DNA of 64,000 nt from Ceratopteris richardii (Eukaryota > Streptophyta > Polypodiopsida > Polypodiales > Pteridaceae), in NCBI GenBank assembly GCA_020310875.1, contig CM035430.1:104714431-104778430 (forward strand), written 5' to 3'. The number at the start of each line of letters is the position of its first letter. Within the stretch, counting starts at the first letter, position 1. Below, piece by piece: positions 44,998-56,805 of the stretch. The position numbers and the translations under genes are program-made. The notes below the pieces were generated by a model that was not told the origin of the DNA, did no database searches, and saw nothing but the letters and a program-made list of their open reading frames with translations.

Positions 44998-45803
44998 CCC
45001 CCTGCCTCCTCTCTGACATACATACCAGCCAACCCTCCAAATTTTCTAGCATTGTAGATGCACCTTCGGCCCATACCACATTGCACATTCTCATCCGCAC
45101 AGCCTGACGCTTTGTTTGACTTATCAAAATAATTGACATGTGTCCATTTGGTGGCCGTCCATTTTTCTCCCTCAATGATTCACACCTCCCATTGAAGACT
45201 CATGTTATCCGTTTCAACATCTGAAGTGAGGTTAAAGAAGAGAAAAGCATCTCCTCTCATAGGCTTCACTGTAATCCCTTTTTTGGCACACTCGATCCAA
45301 GTTTCATCCTTTACTCGATCATCAGGAGCATTAGAAAACACAGCCTCTCCACCCTTTTCCACATTCAATAGGTACATCAAGATTGTTGCAACCCTATGTC
45401 TGCCAAGTTGAATATTGTATTGGTCATGAAAGAAATCGTAATGTGGCTCATATTTTTCACCATTCTCATATTTCAAGACTTGTAAAGCTTCCCCATTTTC
45501 TTCAAGTGTGAAGGTTAGAGTTGCAATCCTCTCCTCTATTCGTTTCATTTTTTCATCATGGTGCTTTTATATGAACATTCTAGAGCTAGTATGAATGTTA
45601 CTAAGAACACCCTTCCCTGATTCATTATCTGCCACCATGGATTTTTCAAGTTTATCATGTGCCAGATTCTTAAGATGCTTGCATTCTTCATCAAATAGGA
45701 ATCCTTTGTAAAGGAAAGCCCTTGGTTTCGAGGATAGCTGAATTATCCGTGTGGGGTCTATAGTAGTAGATTTTTTTTTGTTTAGTCGATCACCATAATT
45801 GCC
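44998..45803 (-). pseudogene. Prolyl 4-hydroxylase pseudogene, copy A
   Basis: On the minus strand the sequence from about 45760 reads like a plant P4H alpha-type 2-oxoglutarate/Fe(II) dioxygenase: DPTR..QLS.KPRAFLYKGF, DEECKHL, DKLEKSMVADNESGKG, then ENGEKYEPHYDFFHDQY with the HxD iron ligands, RVATILMYL, VEKGGEAVF and GDAFLFFNL. A TAA interrupts it at MFI/KHHDEK (about 45568). A one-base insertion at about 45193 destroys the distal iron-binding His box (LHGSC becomes LQWEV). A second frameshift, shared with copy B, follows. A WMATKW-type stretch and a Cys-containing ShK-like tail can be seen in other frames. C1 is inserted at the end. It has no introns over the visible ~270 codons. Confidence 0.85.
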
Positions 45804-47415
45804 TTAGTCTTTATTTTGCCCAAACATCTGAACACAAGCTTGGAATAACAATGCCCTTAATATCCTACAATCAATCCATGTCATGCTCCTTTGACTGTAT
45901 TTTGTCATCAACGACCCCCATCTTCCCTTTCAAAATACCTCCAATCCACTATCTATCCTACACCATGAAGACATGTTAGTGCAAAAGATCAACCATAAAT
46001 ACAGTTAACATACTCCCCCCTTCTACTCGCGAAGTCGTCCCCGACGAGCCTCTACACCACCTCATGCACTTTGCTTTTCACCTGCCACTCATCCAAACAG
46101 TTAGCTCGCATCAAGTAACATCATTTCGACACCCCAAATCATGCCATCATGCCACATTACACACACATATATTCCAAACTCTTTGTTCATACATGATTCC
46201 CGTGCACACAAGTCCCTTTCCAATTTTCAACTTACCTTAGCATCCACATCATCACTTTTATCCATGCATGTGCATACTTACCTCCATCGCATCCCCACTC
46301 AGATGCTCACACACCTGCTTATACCTGCCTGCATAACTCTTATCTATTTCCTTCTGTCCTGCAATAAAACGTAGCAAAAGCATATCACTCACATCCTGTC
46401 CATAGTACCAATCATAAATGCAAAACCCATGTTGTGATCATGGATCCAATCTTCATTAGACCAATCTACAACACAGCTCAACAAAAACATATTATCCACA
46501 TACTTCCCACATCCAAAACATGAAGGCAATTAATGAAATCCATCACCCAAAAAAGATTTTCATGACCTAGTCATGCGTCTAGCTCTCCAAGACCACCCTG
46601 CAACCTATAGACAACAAGCACACTTGTCGTTAGCTTAACCAAAGGCATGCACATCATACCAGCAAACACCTCGAGAAAGTCTTCCTTCTCCTCCGTCATG
46701 TCTTGCTCACCTGCAACTCGACAAAAAGGTCAGTCCAAAAAATATAACAACAGCGAATCAAAAAACATATATATCCGTGCATGAGAAGCTCCTATACATG
46801 TCGCATACATGCCTAAGCAAAAACAAGGCTGCCCAAAATGTCGCCTCATACACATCCCAAAAAGTTGATCACATACGACGAGACAAGACACAAGGAAGGA
46901 CTTTCAAGGTGCACGCACACCACTATGAGCTTTCAGAATAGACCTATCAATAACATAGGAAAGATCCAAGTCCAACAAGTTGCTTACATCTACCAAGTCC
47001 AACACATATAATAGTTATATCGTCGTCAATGTCGCATCTTGGCCGATCGATCTATCAGTAGCCAGTCGCTCAATCTTGAAAATATACACATGCAAAAACA
47101 CACCTGTTTGGGCAATCGTCGCCCTCCTCCTCTCTATCTCTCCCCCTCAAGAGTGGGAATTTGCCTTTTCTTTTTCTCTTTATTTATTTTTAATTGCACG
47201 AGTTGGCCTATGTTGCAATTGGATGCGACTCGTGGACCTGACCACCCGACCAGGTTGCGTCCACTAGTCTACCAACACAACATAGCACGCAACAACATAT
47301 ACACATGATAGTATTGATACGTGCTAGCCCATAGCAAAGGTGGGTGCAACTCGTGGTCTCAACTGCCGAGTCGAGATGTTCCCACTTACCTATCAACCCT
47401 CTATGGTGCGACGCA
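45804..47415 (-). other. Spacer between P4H copy A and G3-A
   Basis: No convincing ORF. On the minus strand the sequence near 46010-46030 reads GTAGAAGGGGGGAGTATGTTAAC, which looks like a PPT/LTR junction of gypsy G3. Two of three ~120-bp imperfect repeats seen in copy B are present here (about 47205-47320 and 47325-47410). About 1.07 kb found in copy B is missing at about 47417. Confidence 0.5.
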
Positions 47416-48600
47416 TCACTCTCTACCTACATCTTGTATGTGCAAAGACCGATTCGTGTTGACTTCCACCACCTTAAATGGCCCTACCCATCTCGTTTGC
47501 AACTTCCTTGAGAACTTGTAGTATTTACTATCATAGACTAATACCAGATCACCTTCTTGAATGGCATAGGTCCTAAGCCTCTTATCGTGCCTATCCTTTT
47601 GCATTCTCTGAATAGCTTCTAGGCTTTGTTGTGCAATGAGTCTCTTCTCCTCTAACTTGACCAACTGAATATACCTTTCGTTCAATGACTCCTCTTCTCT
47701 CAGCCTAGCCTCGATGGCCACTATCCATGTTGGGACTTCCTTTTCGATAGGAAGGATGGATTCATCGCCATACACTAATGAGAACGGAGTGCTCTTAGTC
47801 GTCACTCAATAGGATGTTTGATACGCCCACAAGGCCTCTAAAAGCCATTCATCCCAGTCTCGCCTATGAGAAGCCACCGTCTTTGTAAGAATCTATTGAC
47901 GAATCTTGTTGGTAACCTCCACTTGCCCATTCACCCTCGGATAATACAGAGTGATTTTTTAGTGTTTGATCTTGTACAACTCCATCAATACCTCGAGCAG
48001 TTCATTAACAAAATGTGTTCTCCTATCGCTAACTATCTCCAATGGGCATCTGAATCATGTGATAATCTATTCATACAAAAACTTGGCTACATCGATACCT
48101 CGATCAGTCTTCAAATCTTTTACTTCCACCCACTTGGTGACATAATCCATGCAGACCAGGATATACCTATTGGACCTACGTCAAGAAGGAGGATCAGTGG
48201 GTCCCACAAAGTCCACTCCCCATTTCTCGAAAGGTTTAAAAGCTAGTACTGGCATAAGAGGAGCTGCATGTGCTAGGGTTGGTTTACCCATTCTTTGACA
48301 TTTGTCTCATTTCTTACACTAGGTGTGGAAATCCTTGAACAATGTCGGCCAATCCAGCCAATAAGACCTTTTTGGCCGTAAGCTCACCTACAAAATGCCT
48401 ACCACAAGGTTCATCATGCAATGCTCTCAAAACTATGGTTGCTTCTTCTTCCTCGAGACATCTTCGATAAATGTTCTCATGAACAAAGTATTGATAAAGC
48501 TGTCCACCAATGATGCTATGGTGTTTTGTGAGTGCTAATAGTTTTTGCTTATCTCTTTTGCTTGCTCCTAGTGGATAAATGGCTGTGCATAATAAATTTA
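47416..48600 (-). pseudogene. pol: G3-A gypsy integrase
   Basis: Minus-strand reading shows a zinc-finger region (48604-48314, HDEPCGRHFVG), then FEKWGVDFVGPTDPP at about 48230, a TKWVEVKD stretch, SDRRTHFVNELL and a VNGQVEVTNKI segment, and finally the open C-terminal part 47805-47416 (FSLVYGDESILPIEKEVP, KLQTRWVGPFKVVEV). Several in-frame stops break the core. Compared with copy B, the last residues are missing because the 1.07-kb deletion begins at the end of this gene. Confidence 0.85.
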
Positions 48601-49211
48601 CCAAGCCGGCATATCAAGGTATTTTAGCATCGACCTGAAACAGATGTCCATCAGGAGCATCTTCGGGCACACCAGAGATTGGCTCCTCATTAATAATTTG
48701 AGACAAATGATCTGCCAATATGTGCGCTTCCCCGGTTGAGTTACCACCGTGAATTGAAATTCTTGCAGTAGTAACATCCACCTCATCAATCATCTTGATA
48801 ACTCCGGTTTATTAATGATATACTTTAGAGCTTCATGATCTACATAAAATGTGAAATGCTTGCCCATCAGATAGTGTCGATACTTGTTTATCGCAAAAAT
48901 CATCGAGAGGCACTCCTTTTCCATAGTTGTGTAGTTCCTCTTGGCACTATTCAGGTTCCGACTTGCATGATAAATAGGATGATCCAACTTTCTTTGACGT
49001 GACATAGTAGTGCTCCAACCATAGTATGGGAAGCATCCGTATGCACATGGAACTCTTTCATTCAATCAGGTGCTGCCAAGATTGGTGCATTTATCAATTT
49101 CTCTTTGATAGAGTCGAATACGATCTCACACTCCCGAGTCCATTGATACTGCTGATCTTTTCTCAGAAGGTTCATCAATGGTGTAGCTATTGATGCAAAA
49201 TTCAATATAAA
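48601..49211 (-). pseudogene. pol: G3-A gypsy RNase H
   Basis: The minus-strand ORF 49065-48790 has LDHPIYHASRNLNSAKRNYTT and the box FYVDHEALKYIINKPELS. It then continues, with a frame change, through a linker (IINEEPISGVPEDAPDG-type residues at about 48700-48650). It is nearly identical to 63915-63440 in copy B. Confidence 0.85.
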
Positions 49212-50790
49212 TCACCAGTAATAATTAGCATGTCCCAAGAATCCTCTGAGTTGCTGCAAGTTCCGGGGAGGTGGAAGTCGTTCGATTTTTTCTACCTTAT
49301 CCTCATCAACGGAAATCTCTTTTTTAGAAATCACATGTCCCAAGAGAAATCCCTTTATTACCCCAAACATGCATTTTTCCAGATTCAACATGATGCCTTT
49401 TTCAATGCTTCTTTTCAGAATGGCTTCGATTCTTTCCATCATATTTTCATACTCTCCTTGGATGGCAAAGTCATTGAGGGATATCTCCGTCCAATACTGC
49501 AAATAATCTTGGTATGTTGCGATCATCACTCTCTAAAATGTAGATGGTGCATTACATAGCCCAAATGGCATGACATGATATGCATATGTACCCCAATCTA
49601 TAGTGAAAGTAGTTTTCGGCTGATCTTCTTCATAAATTTGGACCTGATTGTATCCATTGAAGCCGTCTAGAAAGGAGTACAATTTATGACCAGCCACTCT
49701 GTCCAAGATTTGGTCCATAAATGGCAAAGAAAAGTGGTCCTTCTTTGTTCGCTCATTCAACTTCTGGTAGTCCACGCCAATGCGAATTTTATTGTTCTTT
49801 TTCAGGACAACCACAATTGGTGACACCCATTCGCTAAATGCAAGAGGGTATATAAATCTTGCCTCCAACAACTTGGTCAATTCCATTTTGATCAACTCCA
49901 AGTATGCCAGATTTGTTCACCTAAGCCTTTGACATATCGGCCTAGTCCCTTCTTCCAAGTCTATATAATGCTAAAAAAATATGGGAATTGATCCCTTTCA
50001 GATCACTGTATGACCATGCAAAGGCCTTGCTCAAATTCTTGAGTACTGATTTGATGCTTTCCCGCACACCATTTGGTAACTCTGACCCCATGTTCAATAA
50101 AGTTTTTGGAAAAACTTCCCACTTTTCCACATGGTCTTTTCTCAAATATCCCTCACCTCTTGATGTTGTTCTGATCGAAAAGTGCTCCCCAATCACGCAT
50201 GCATGGCCAGACAATAAAACATTGGATTTTTCTTTTTTGATCGGATCTAATTTCTTCAGCTTAGCCTTCGTGATCGCTTCTTGCACTTTAGTCTTGCCTT
50301 TCACATCTATTTCTAATTCTCGACCTCTCTTTTGGAGCTTTGTTTCTAGCACTCTGATTCCTTTCTCTCAACTATTTTACTTCCATTGGTGAAGCTAGTT
50401 CAAGCTTTAACTCTTCGTCTGAAGTTCCCTTCTCGAAGGACTTTGTAGCTTTGTTTTCCCTTGCATCTATGCTCATCATATAACAGTCAAGTTCACTTGT
50501 ACATGTTAGCCATCATAGTAGTTCTTGATCCGAGTCATCCTTGTAAACCAGTGGGTCCTTATACTCGCCCATCTTCACGTTTCAAAATTTGGATAATTGC
50601 AAATTAAATCCATCTTGCAAAAGATCCTTGTGAGTCTCCATATGCAAGGCAAATGGTACCCACACCATTTCTTGCCTAACCTTTTCCTTTGTTTTTCTCT
50701 CCATTTCCTCAGCTATCATCGACTTCTTGCCAGCCGAGTTTGGAGACACTTGAATTTGTATTGGGTCTGACTTCCAACCCTTCCCATTAA
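49212..50790 (-). pseudogene. pol: G3-A gypsy RT and upstream linker
   Basis: Minus strand: 50352-49942 is the pre-RT linker (SVLKNLSKAFAWSYSDLKGI). The RT starts at 49901 with LLEARFIYPLAFSEWVSPI and shows FLDGFNGYNQVQI and YAYHVMPFGLCNAPSTF. 49529-49212 gives the thumb (LNLEKCMFGV, GFLLGHVISKKEI, LRGFLGHANYYW). The YVDD box falls at the frame break near 49530, where the reading is YWTEISLNDFAI, so the catalytic motif appears lost (normally YLDDF). The element is cut off at about 50790 by plus-strand G4. Confidence 0.8.
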
Positions 50791-50799
50791 TTAGTCATA

Positions 50800-51888
50800 C
50801 TCAAGTAAAAGGTGCATTTAGGAAAGGCTACAATTCATATATTTTTTTTGTCAATAACATAGTTGATTACACACATACACTTCCTAATGCACATAAATCA
50901 TGTATGGCTTCTTATAAGGATTGTTTTATGGCTGATTTTCCTTCCAAAATATCACCTTCTAGGGGATCTCTTCACCATAGTATGGAATTAATTCCTAGTA
51001 GTTCTCCTCCCCATAAGGCACCTTATAGGCATGGACATTTACATAAAAAAGAAATAGGTAATCAAATTAAGGATCTACTCCACAAAGGACTTATGACAAT
51101 GACCATGAAAATCATTTAGCAACTATTTTTTATTATGCAAAAACAAACTTTATGCCAATCTTGAAAATAGTTATTCTTTTCAAAACAAATTAGAGTATTT
51201 AGGATATATTGTTTCTAGTCAAGTTGTTCATGTAGATCCAAAGAAAATTAAAGTAATTGAAAAATGGTATGTACCTCAATTTGTAAATGATTTATGCTTG
51301 TTTCTAGGGTTAGCTAGTTTCTATAGCAAGTTTGTAAAAGGTTTTTCTTATTTACCACTTCCACTCACATTATTATTGAAGAAAAAGTTAAAATTTGCAT
51401 AGGGATTAGCACAACAACAATCTTTTGAAAATCTCAAACATGCACTTTCTCATGCACCTGTTTTGCAATTACCAAATTTTGCACAATTTTTCCATGTAGT
51501 TACAACTACTACTGGTTTAGGTATAGGTTCTAGATTAATGCAAAATGATCATCCCCTTGCATTTGAAAGTAGGAAACTTAAACCTTCTGAAAAGAATTAT
51601 AGCGCATATGATAAGGAACTTTTGGTTGTTGTTCATGCTTTAAAAGTTTGGAAACATTATCTTATGGGTTATGAAGTTTTAATCAAAGCAAGCCAATAGG
51701 CTATTAAGCATTTATTGAATCAACCATTGATTTTTGATAGACACATTAAATGGGCTTCATTCATAGAAAATTTTTAGCCTATGATTCAATATCAACCCGA
51801 AGAAGCTAATGTTGTAGCCAATGCCCTTACTTGTTTCCCATCCCCACAAACTAATATTGTTTCAACCAATAATATTTTGAAAAGTAGG
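50800..51888 (+). pseudogene. pol: G4 gypsy RT-RNase H, left part
   Basis: The ORF 50904-51119 is a pre-RT/RT start (LHHSMELIPSSSPPHKAPY, IGNQIKDLLHKG). Most of the RT palm is missing. From about 51180 the thumb (LEYLGYIVSSQVVHVDPKKI, FLGLASFYSKFVKGF) and RNase H (51463-51720, PLAFESRKLKPSEKNYSAYDKE) follow with stops. The C-terminal EEANVVANALTC box is near 51800. It ends at 51888, and the matching integrase is at 58230-56806 on the opposite strand. Confidence 0.8.
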
Positions 51889-53540
51889 GTTCAGTGCTAA
51901 TTGTATGTTGCTAAGATTATCACAATAGATGGTGATAGGCTTTTGCACTTCCACACCTAAATCTGCAAGTAGCATCTCCAACCATGATGCTTCACATGCT
52001 GCCATTGCAGCACCTCTATACTTAGCCTCTGTACTCGACAAAGCAACAGTGGGTTGCTTCTTGCTGTTCCATGTAATAGCTGCACCTCCAAGTGAGAATA
52101 GAAAGCCACTAGTAGATCTTCTATCTGGAGTACGACCACCCCAATCTGCATCGGTGTATCCATGAACCTGCAAATCTACACCATCTTCATAAAACAATGC
52201 ATAATCCAAAGTAGCACTCATGTAACATAGAGTGCGTCTAAGAGCATCCAAATGTGGTTTCCTAGAACCTGCATAAATTGACTTTCAAGTCCAACAATGT
52301 AGCTTAGATCAGGCCTCGTAATCATGAGATATATCAAACTTCCCACAATTTTCCTGTACATAGTAGCATTTTCCAATGCTTCAGCTGATGTGGTATCTAA
52401 CTTCAAAATCTGATCTAATGGCATAGAAATCGGCTTACAATCAGCCATACCATACTTTTGCAACATATTCAAGGCATATTGCCTTTTCGACATCCATATA
52501 CATGTTTTTGTATGTATAAACTCAATGCCCAAGAAATAGCGTAGCACACCAAGATCTTTCATGTCAAATTCTTTCATAAGAAGTTGCTTTACCTCTTTGA
52601 TGCTTTCTTCATTATCACCACCTACAAGCAAGTCATCAACATAGATAGCCATAATTGTGATGCCATCATCACCGTTCCTTGCATATAGTGAATGATTTGC
52701 ATCACACATAGAAAATCCAATGGTGTTCATATTCTAGATGCTTTGAATCTTCATTATCTTGTGGCTGGTCCATGTATACTTCTTCTTGTAACTCACCATG
52801 TAGAAAGGCATTCTTCACATCCATCTGATGCATTGTCCATCCTTTTGCTATAGCTAATGCAACAAGTGTTTTGAAAGTAGACATTTTAGCTACAGGACTA
52901 AATGTTTCCTCATAGTCAATGCCATAAGTTTGTGCATATCCTTTTGCTACCAAACGTGATTTATACCTGCTTATGCTACCATCAGCATTGTGCTTTACCT
53001 TGTAAACCCACTTGCAGCCTATGGGTTTCTTTCCTGGTGGCAATGGAGCTAGCTTCCATGTATTGTTTCCATAAAGTGCAACCATCTCCTCATCCATAGA
53101 TTTTTCCCAATATGCATTTCCAATTGCATCTTCAAAACAAGAAGCTTTAACATCTTGTATTACATTTGTCATGTAGGCACATGATGAACCATGTAGATAT
53201 CTTATGTCAATAGTTGCACTGAATTCCATATCCTCCAATATCTTCTTGGTCCTAGGTCACTTCTCCTTGTATCATATGCATGTGCCTTTCTTACTCCTGG
53301 AGTCTTCACAGAGGGCAATCCAAGTTCCTCATCAACACTCTTTTCTAAACCACTTGAATCTCCATCGACATCTTGAAAACCTGCACATGTTTATGACTAT
53401 CAAAAAGCTTTTCTTTACCTTTCTTGGATGTATTTGATGAATTTGCTGGACTAAAATTTCCACGCAATCTTCCACTCCATGGATTTGTGTTGGAACTATT
53501 GCTTGGTGATGCATCCGGTGCACTCAAAGCTTGAGATTTT
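51889..53540 (-). pseudogene. pol: Inverted C1-copy RT-RNase H (part of copy B)
   Basis: On the minus strand it is colinear and highly similar to C1 42771-44430, including the same ~80-bp RT deletion (EYEHHWIFYV at about 52710). Segments are: linker 53523-53332, RT 53238-52702 (PIGCKWVYKVKHNADG, QMDVKNAFLHGEL), 52730-52218 (YVDDLLVGG, LGIEFIHTKTCIWMSKRQYA) and RNase H 52251-51889 (TDADWGGRT, ALSSTEAKYRG). It stops at LALNPTF. The continuation (TKHIEVHYHF) is at 58231 on the plus strand, so an inversion separates them. Confidence 0.9.
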
Positions 53541-53544
53541 TTCA

Positions 53545-54250
53545 TTATGAGAAATGGATCAAGAACCAAGAGTGCAGACTAGAGCTCCGAAAAAGATAGC
53601 AAAGACAAAGATCTCGCAAGAAAAAAATCCAGGTATGAAAAAATTTGCACTCTTGCCAAAAAATCAACAAAGCTTTTGAAGAGACAATGAAGGGACTCCA
53701 ACTTTCATGTGAAGCAAAGTTTATAATTACCTTGGTTGACCAATTTGAGTTAAACCTCTTGGTATTACCGAAAAGGTGCATGTACAGATGGACGGTTTGA
53801 CTTTCTCTTTAGAATTTTTAGTGCTAAATCTACCACATGTCAACAAATGCTTTCCTCCACTCATAGGGAGGCCATGGCTAGGGCATGTCCATGCCATGCA
53901 TGATTGGGGTAATGATACCATTCTGCTCAAGTTACTAGGCCAAGTACAAAAGCAAGTACATGTACATCAAAGAGGATCCCATGGAGGTAATGCTCATTCT
54001 TCCACTATTATTGAAGAATAACACATTCTTATTTTGGAAGCATCTAATGAACTTGAAATAGCCAATGATCAAGATGTTTCGGAATGGATGGAAGCTACAC
54101 ATTCATCCTGTTCTTGTTATGGGGTATCTATTTGTGAAGAGAAATTTGAACAGGTAGAAACTATTGGGCTTGAGAACCAGCCATGGACTTCATGAGCCTT
54201 CACCTTTATGGACACAATAAAAGGAATTAAGGGTCAATGTAGATGAATCT
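53545..54250 (+). pseudogene. pol: G5 gypsy protease region
   Basis: Plus-strand segments include a protease-like piece around 53730-53970, with LPHVNKCFPPLIGRPWLGHVH (residues shared with the I-x-GRPWL end of gypsy proteases) and AMHDWGNDTILL. The active-site box is not recognisable. Reading to the left (KFIITLVDQFELNLLVL, about 53705) may be the upstream part. Stops occur throughout. Confidence 0.55.
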
Positions 54251-55757
54251 CTTGCCTATTTGCAACACGATTTCAATGACCAAAATGAAGAATCAACCAT
54301 GGTATCTCAAGCTCTAGGGAAAGTGAACCTTGGTAACGAAGGACTTTCACAACCAATTTGGGATCACCCCTCATCGCTACAACATGTAATGCAAAGTTTC
54401 AAAGATTTGTTTGCATGGATTTACTGTGATCTAGAAGGAATTCCTATACATCTTGGAGAACATTCAATTCCTTTGATTAACATTGCTAAACTAGTAAGAG
54501 GAAGGATTTATCGACTTAACCAAAAGTATGCAGAAGTAATTAAGAAGCAAATAGAAAACCTAGAGGAAGCAAGGATCTATGTACCATTGGAGCACTCAAA
54601 ATGACTATCATCAATGGTAATAGTCCAAAGGAAGCAATCCAACAAGATTCATGTTTGCATTGATTTTACGGATCTCAATAAGGTTACGCTTCGAGATGGG
54701 TTTCCAACCCCATTTTAGAAAAACGTTTTGGAAGATGTGGCTAGTCATGTCTTATTGAGTTTCATGGATGGATTGAGCAAGTATAACCAAGTGTTCATCC
54801 ATCCAAATGACTAAGCAAAAACTGCACTTTTAACATCCTGGGTATGTATGTATATACAAAAATGGCTTTCCAATTATGCAATTCTCTTGCTTCTTTCAAT
54901 CGAGTGATCTACTCAATATTGTAATCATTGTTGCCAAAATTCTTGAGAATCTTTATGGAAGACTTCTCCATTGTTTCAAGCACTTGATGCTCTACTCCTA
55001 TGGAAAATTTCATAGATAATTTTTGTCAATTGGAACATGTTTTTAGTCCTTACATAGAAGCCAAACTAAAGCTCAACCCAAATAAATACCACTTTTTGGT
55101 GATTGAAGCTGGGAAACTTCTATGTCACACAATCTCAACAAAAGGTATGGCTCAAGATCCTAATAAAATCATAACACTGTTACATATGCCTAAACCAATT
55201 AATGCGAAAGAAATTCAGAATTTCTTAGGACATGCTAGTTATCACTGAAAGTTCATAAAAATCTATGTTGAGATAACTAAGCCCCTATTGAGGCTTGTTA
55301 GCAAAACAGTTCCCTTCCAATGGTCTAAAGTAGAAGACAATGCATTTAATCTTCTAAGAACCAAACTCATTAGCACACCTATTTTAGTAGTACCATATTG
55401 GAATTCTACCTTTCATGTACATTTGGATGCAAGTTCTACAATGATAGGTGCCATACTCATACAACCTTGCAAAGAACATAAAATTGATCGAACGATTTAT
55501 TATGCTAGCATAATTTTAACTAACGTGGAGTGCAACTATAATACTATTGAAAGAGAGACACTTGTTATTTTTGTTGCTCTGAAAAAGTTTCATCATTATT
55601 TATTGATAATTCATTTTAGTGTCATCACTAATCATCAAGCAATAAAATATTTGTTAAACAAGCCAAACACCTATAAAAGAGTGTGGAGATGTCTACTCTT
55701 ATTCCAAAAATTCAACTTTGAACTAATTCAACTCGACCTAAAGAGCACCATGTAATG
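54251..55757 (+). pseudogene. pol: G5 gypsy RT-RNase H
   Basis: 54260-54604 is the pre-RT linker (FKDLFAWIYCDLEGIPIHLGEH, IYRLNQKY, LEEARIYVPLEHSK). RT continues with HVCIDFTDLNKVTLRDGFPTP and SFMDGLSKYNQVFIHP (about 54640-54820), then a disrupted palm. 55000-55248 has the thumb (LKLNPNKYHFLV, LLCHTISTKGMAQDP, IQNFLGHASYH). RNase H is at 55288-55755 (HVHLDASSTMIGAIL, YYASIILTNVECNYNT). Several stops are present and no YxDD box is visible. Confidence 0.8.
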
Positions 55758-56620
55758 GCATATCACCTCTCAAGAATTAAAAGACAACCAGTACCAAATA
55801 CGGGCATAGAAGGCAACCTTCCATATCAATCTCTATTCCAAGTAAGCACTCATCCTAGTTGGTACCATGACATTCAACTTCTATTATCCACATGAACCTT
55901 CCCATCTAATCTCACACCACTTGAACAAAGAAGATTGGTGCTCAAAAGTAAGAATATTTCAGTTATACAAAATACTCTCTTTTGAGTTGGACATGATAGA
56001 GTGTATAGGAGATCTATCCTACCACATGAAGTACAAAAGATACTAGAAGAAGGCCACAGAGGAATTGCTACTTGCCATTATCTCGGCCACATAATAGCAC
56101 ATCACATCTTACATGGAGGATTATGGTGGACTTATCTTTGTCAAGATGCAACACAACATGCAAAGATATGTGATACTTGCCAACGATGTGTGCCAAAACC
56201 AAGTAATCTCAACAAACACCCATTGCAAATCTCTTTATCATGGAGACCATTAGAGAAATGGGTGCTAGATTTTATAAGGCCAATCTGCCCCACCTCTTCA
56301 CCATCGAATGTGAAATACTTGTTGGTGGCCATTGACTACGCCACCAAATGGGCATAAGTTTTGTCAACAAAAGACTGTACTTCTCACATGGTAGCTACTT
56401 TCTTGCATAGAAACATTTTTCGCAGGTATGGCTGTCCCATTGAAGTTACAAGTGAACAAGGGTCTCACTTCATCAACAAAACTTTAACCAAAATAGTTAC
56501 AAAGTGAAAAATTTTCCACAAAAATTCATCTTCATATTACCCACTAGCCAATGGTAAAGTGGAAAGCACCAACAAGGTACTCATCTCTTTCCTAAGAAAA
56601 ATGTGCTATCTCCATCCCTT
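55758..56620 (+). pseudogene. pol: G5 gypsy integrase
   Basis: 56001-56357 has the zinc-finger module (GHRGIATCHYLGHIIAHHIL, AKICDTCQRCVP) and the start of the core (WVLDFIRPICPTSSP, LLVAIDYATKWA). Further on, YGCPIEVTSEQGSHFINKTL (about 56427) and ANGKVESTNKVLISFLRK (about 56553) give the second D region (here E) and the catalytic E. The C-terminus is missing after about 56620. It is degenerate. Confidence 0.75.
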
Positions 56621-56805
56621 GACATGGGGCACCACCTAGCTAGGTGTGGTATGGGCATGTTGGAAACAATGGTCAAAAAATTCACTTCAATTGATGAGAA
56701 GAAAATAGACATGGATGGCCAGTCACATGCCCATCACTGCACAGTCATAAGCATGTGCCATGTAAAGACACATGCATGGAAACAGAAAATCGGAATTTAA
56801 TGTGA
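56621..56805. other. No gene seen (junction between G5 and inverted G4)
   Basis: One short uninformative ORF (56603-56800). Plus-strand G5 and minus-strand G4 meet here. Confidence 0.5.

Noticed and set aside
45202..45411. Plus-strand ORF opposite P4H (and its twin at 58988-59197)
   Set aside because: Antisense shadow of the conserved P4H frame on the minus strand.
44998..45803. Functional prolyl 4-hydroxylase gene
   Set aside because: Copy A has a nonsense codon, two frameshifts, a lost distal His and no N-terminus; copy B has a frameshift and no N-terminus. Both are pseudogenes.
46141..47308. Short ORFs in the P4H-G3 spacer (and twins at 59850-61413)
   Set aside because: The frames drift between the two copies, the peptides lack domains and the sequence behaves as untranslated DNA.
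47866..48246. Plus-strand 126-aa ORF and its twin at 62812-63096
   Set aside because: They mirror the minus-strand gypsy integrase core, whose blocks are recognisable on the other strand.
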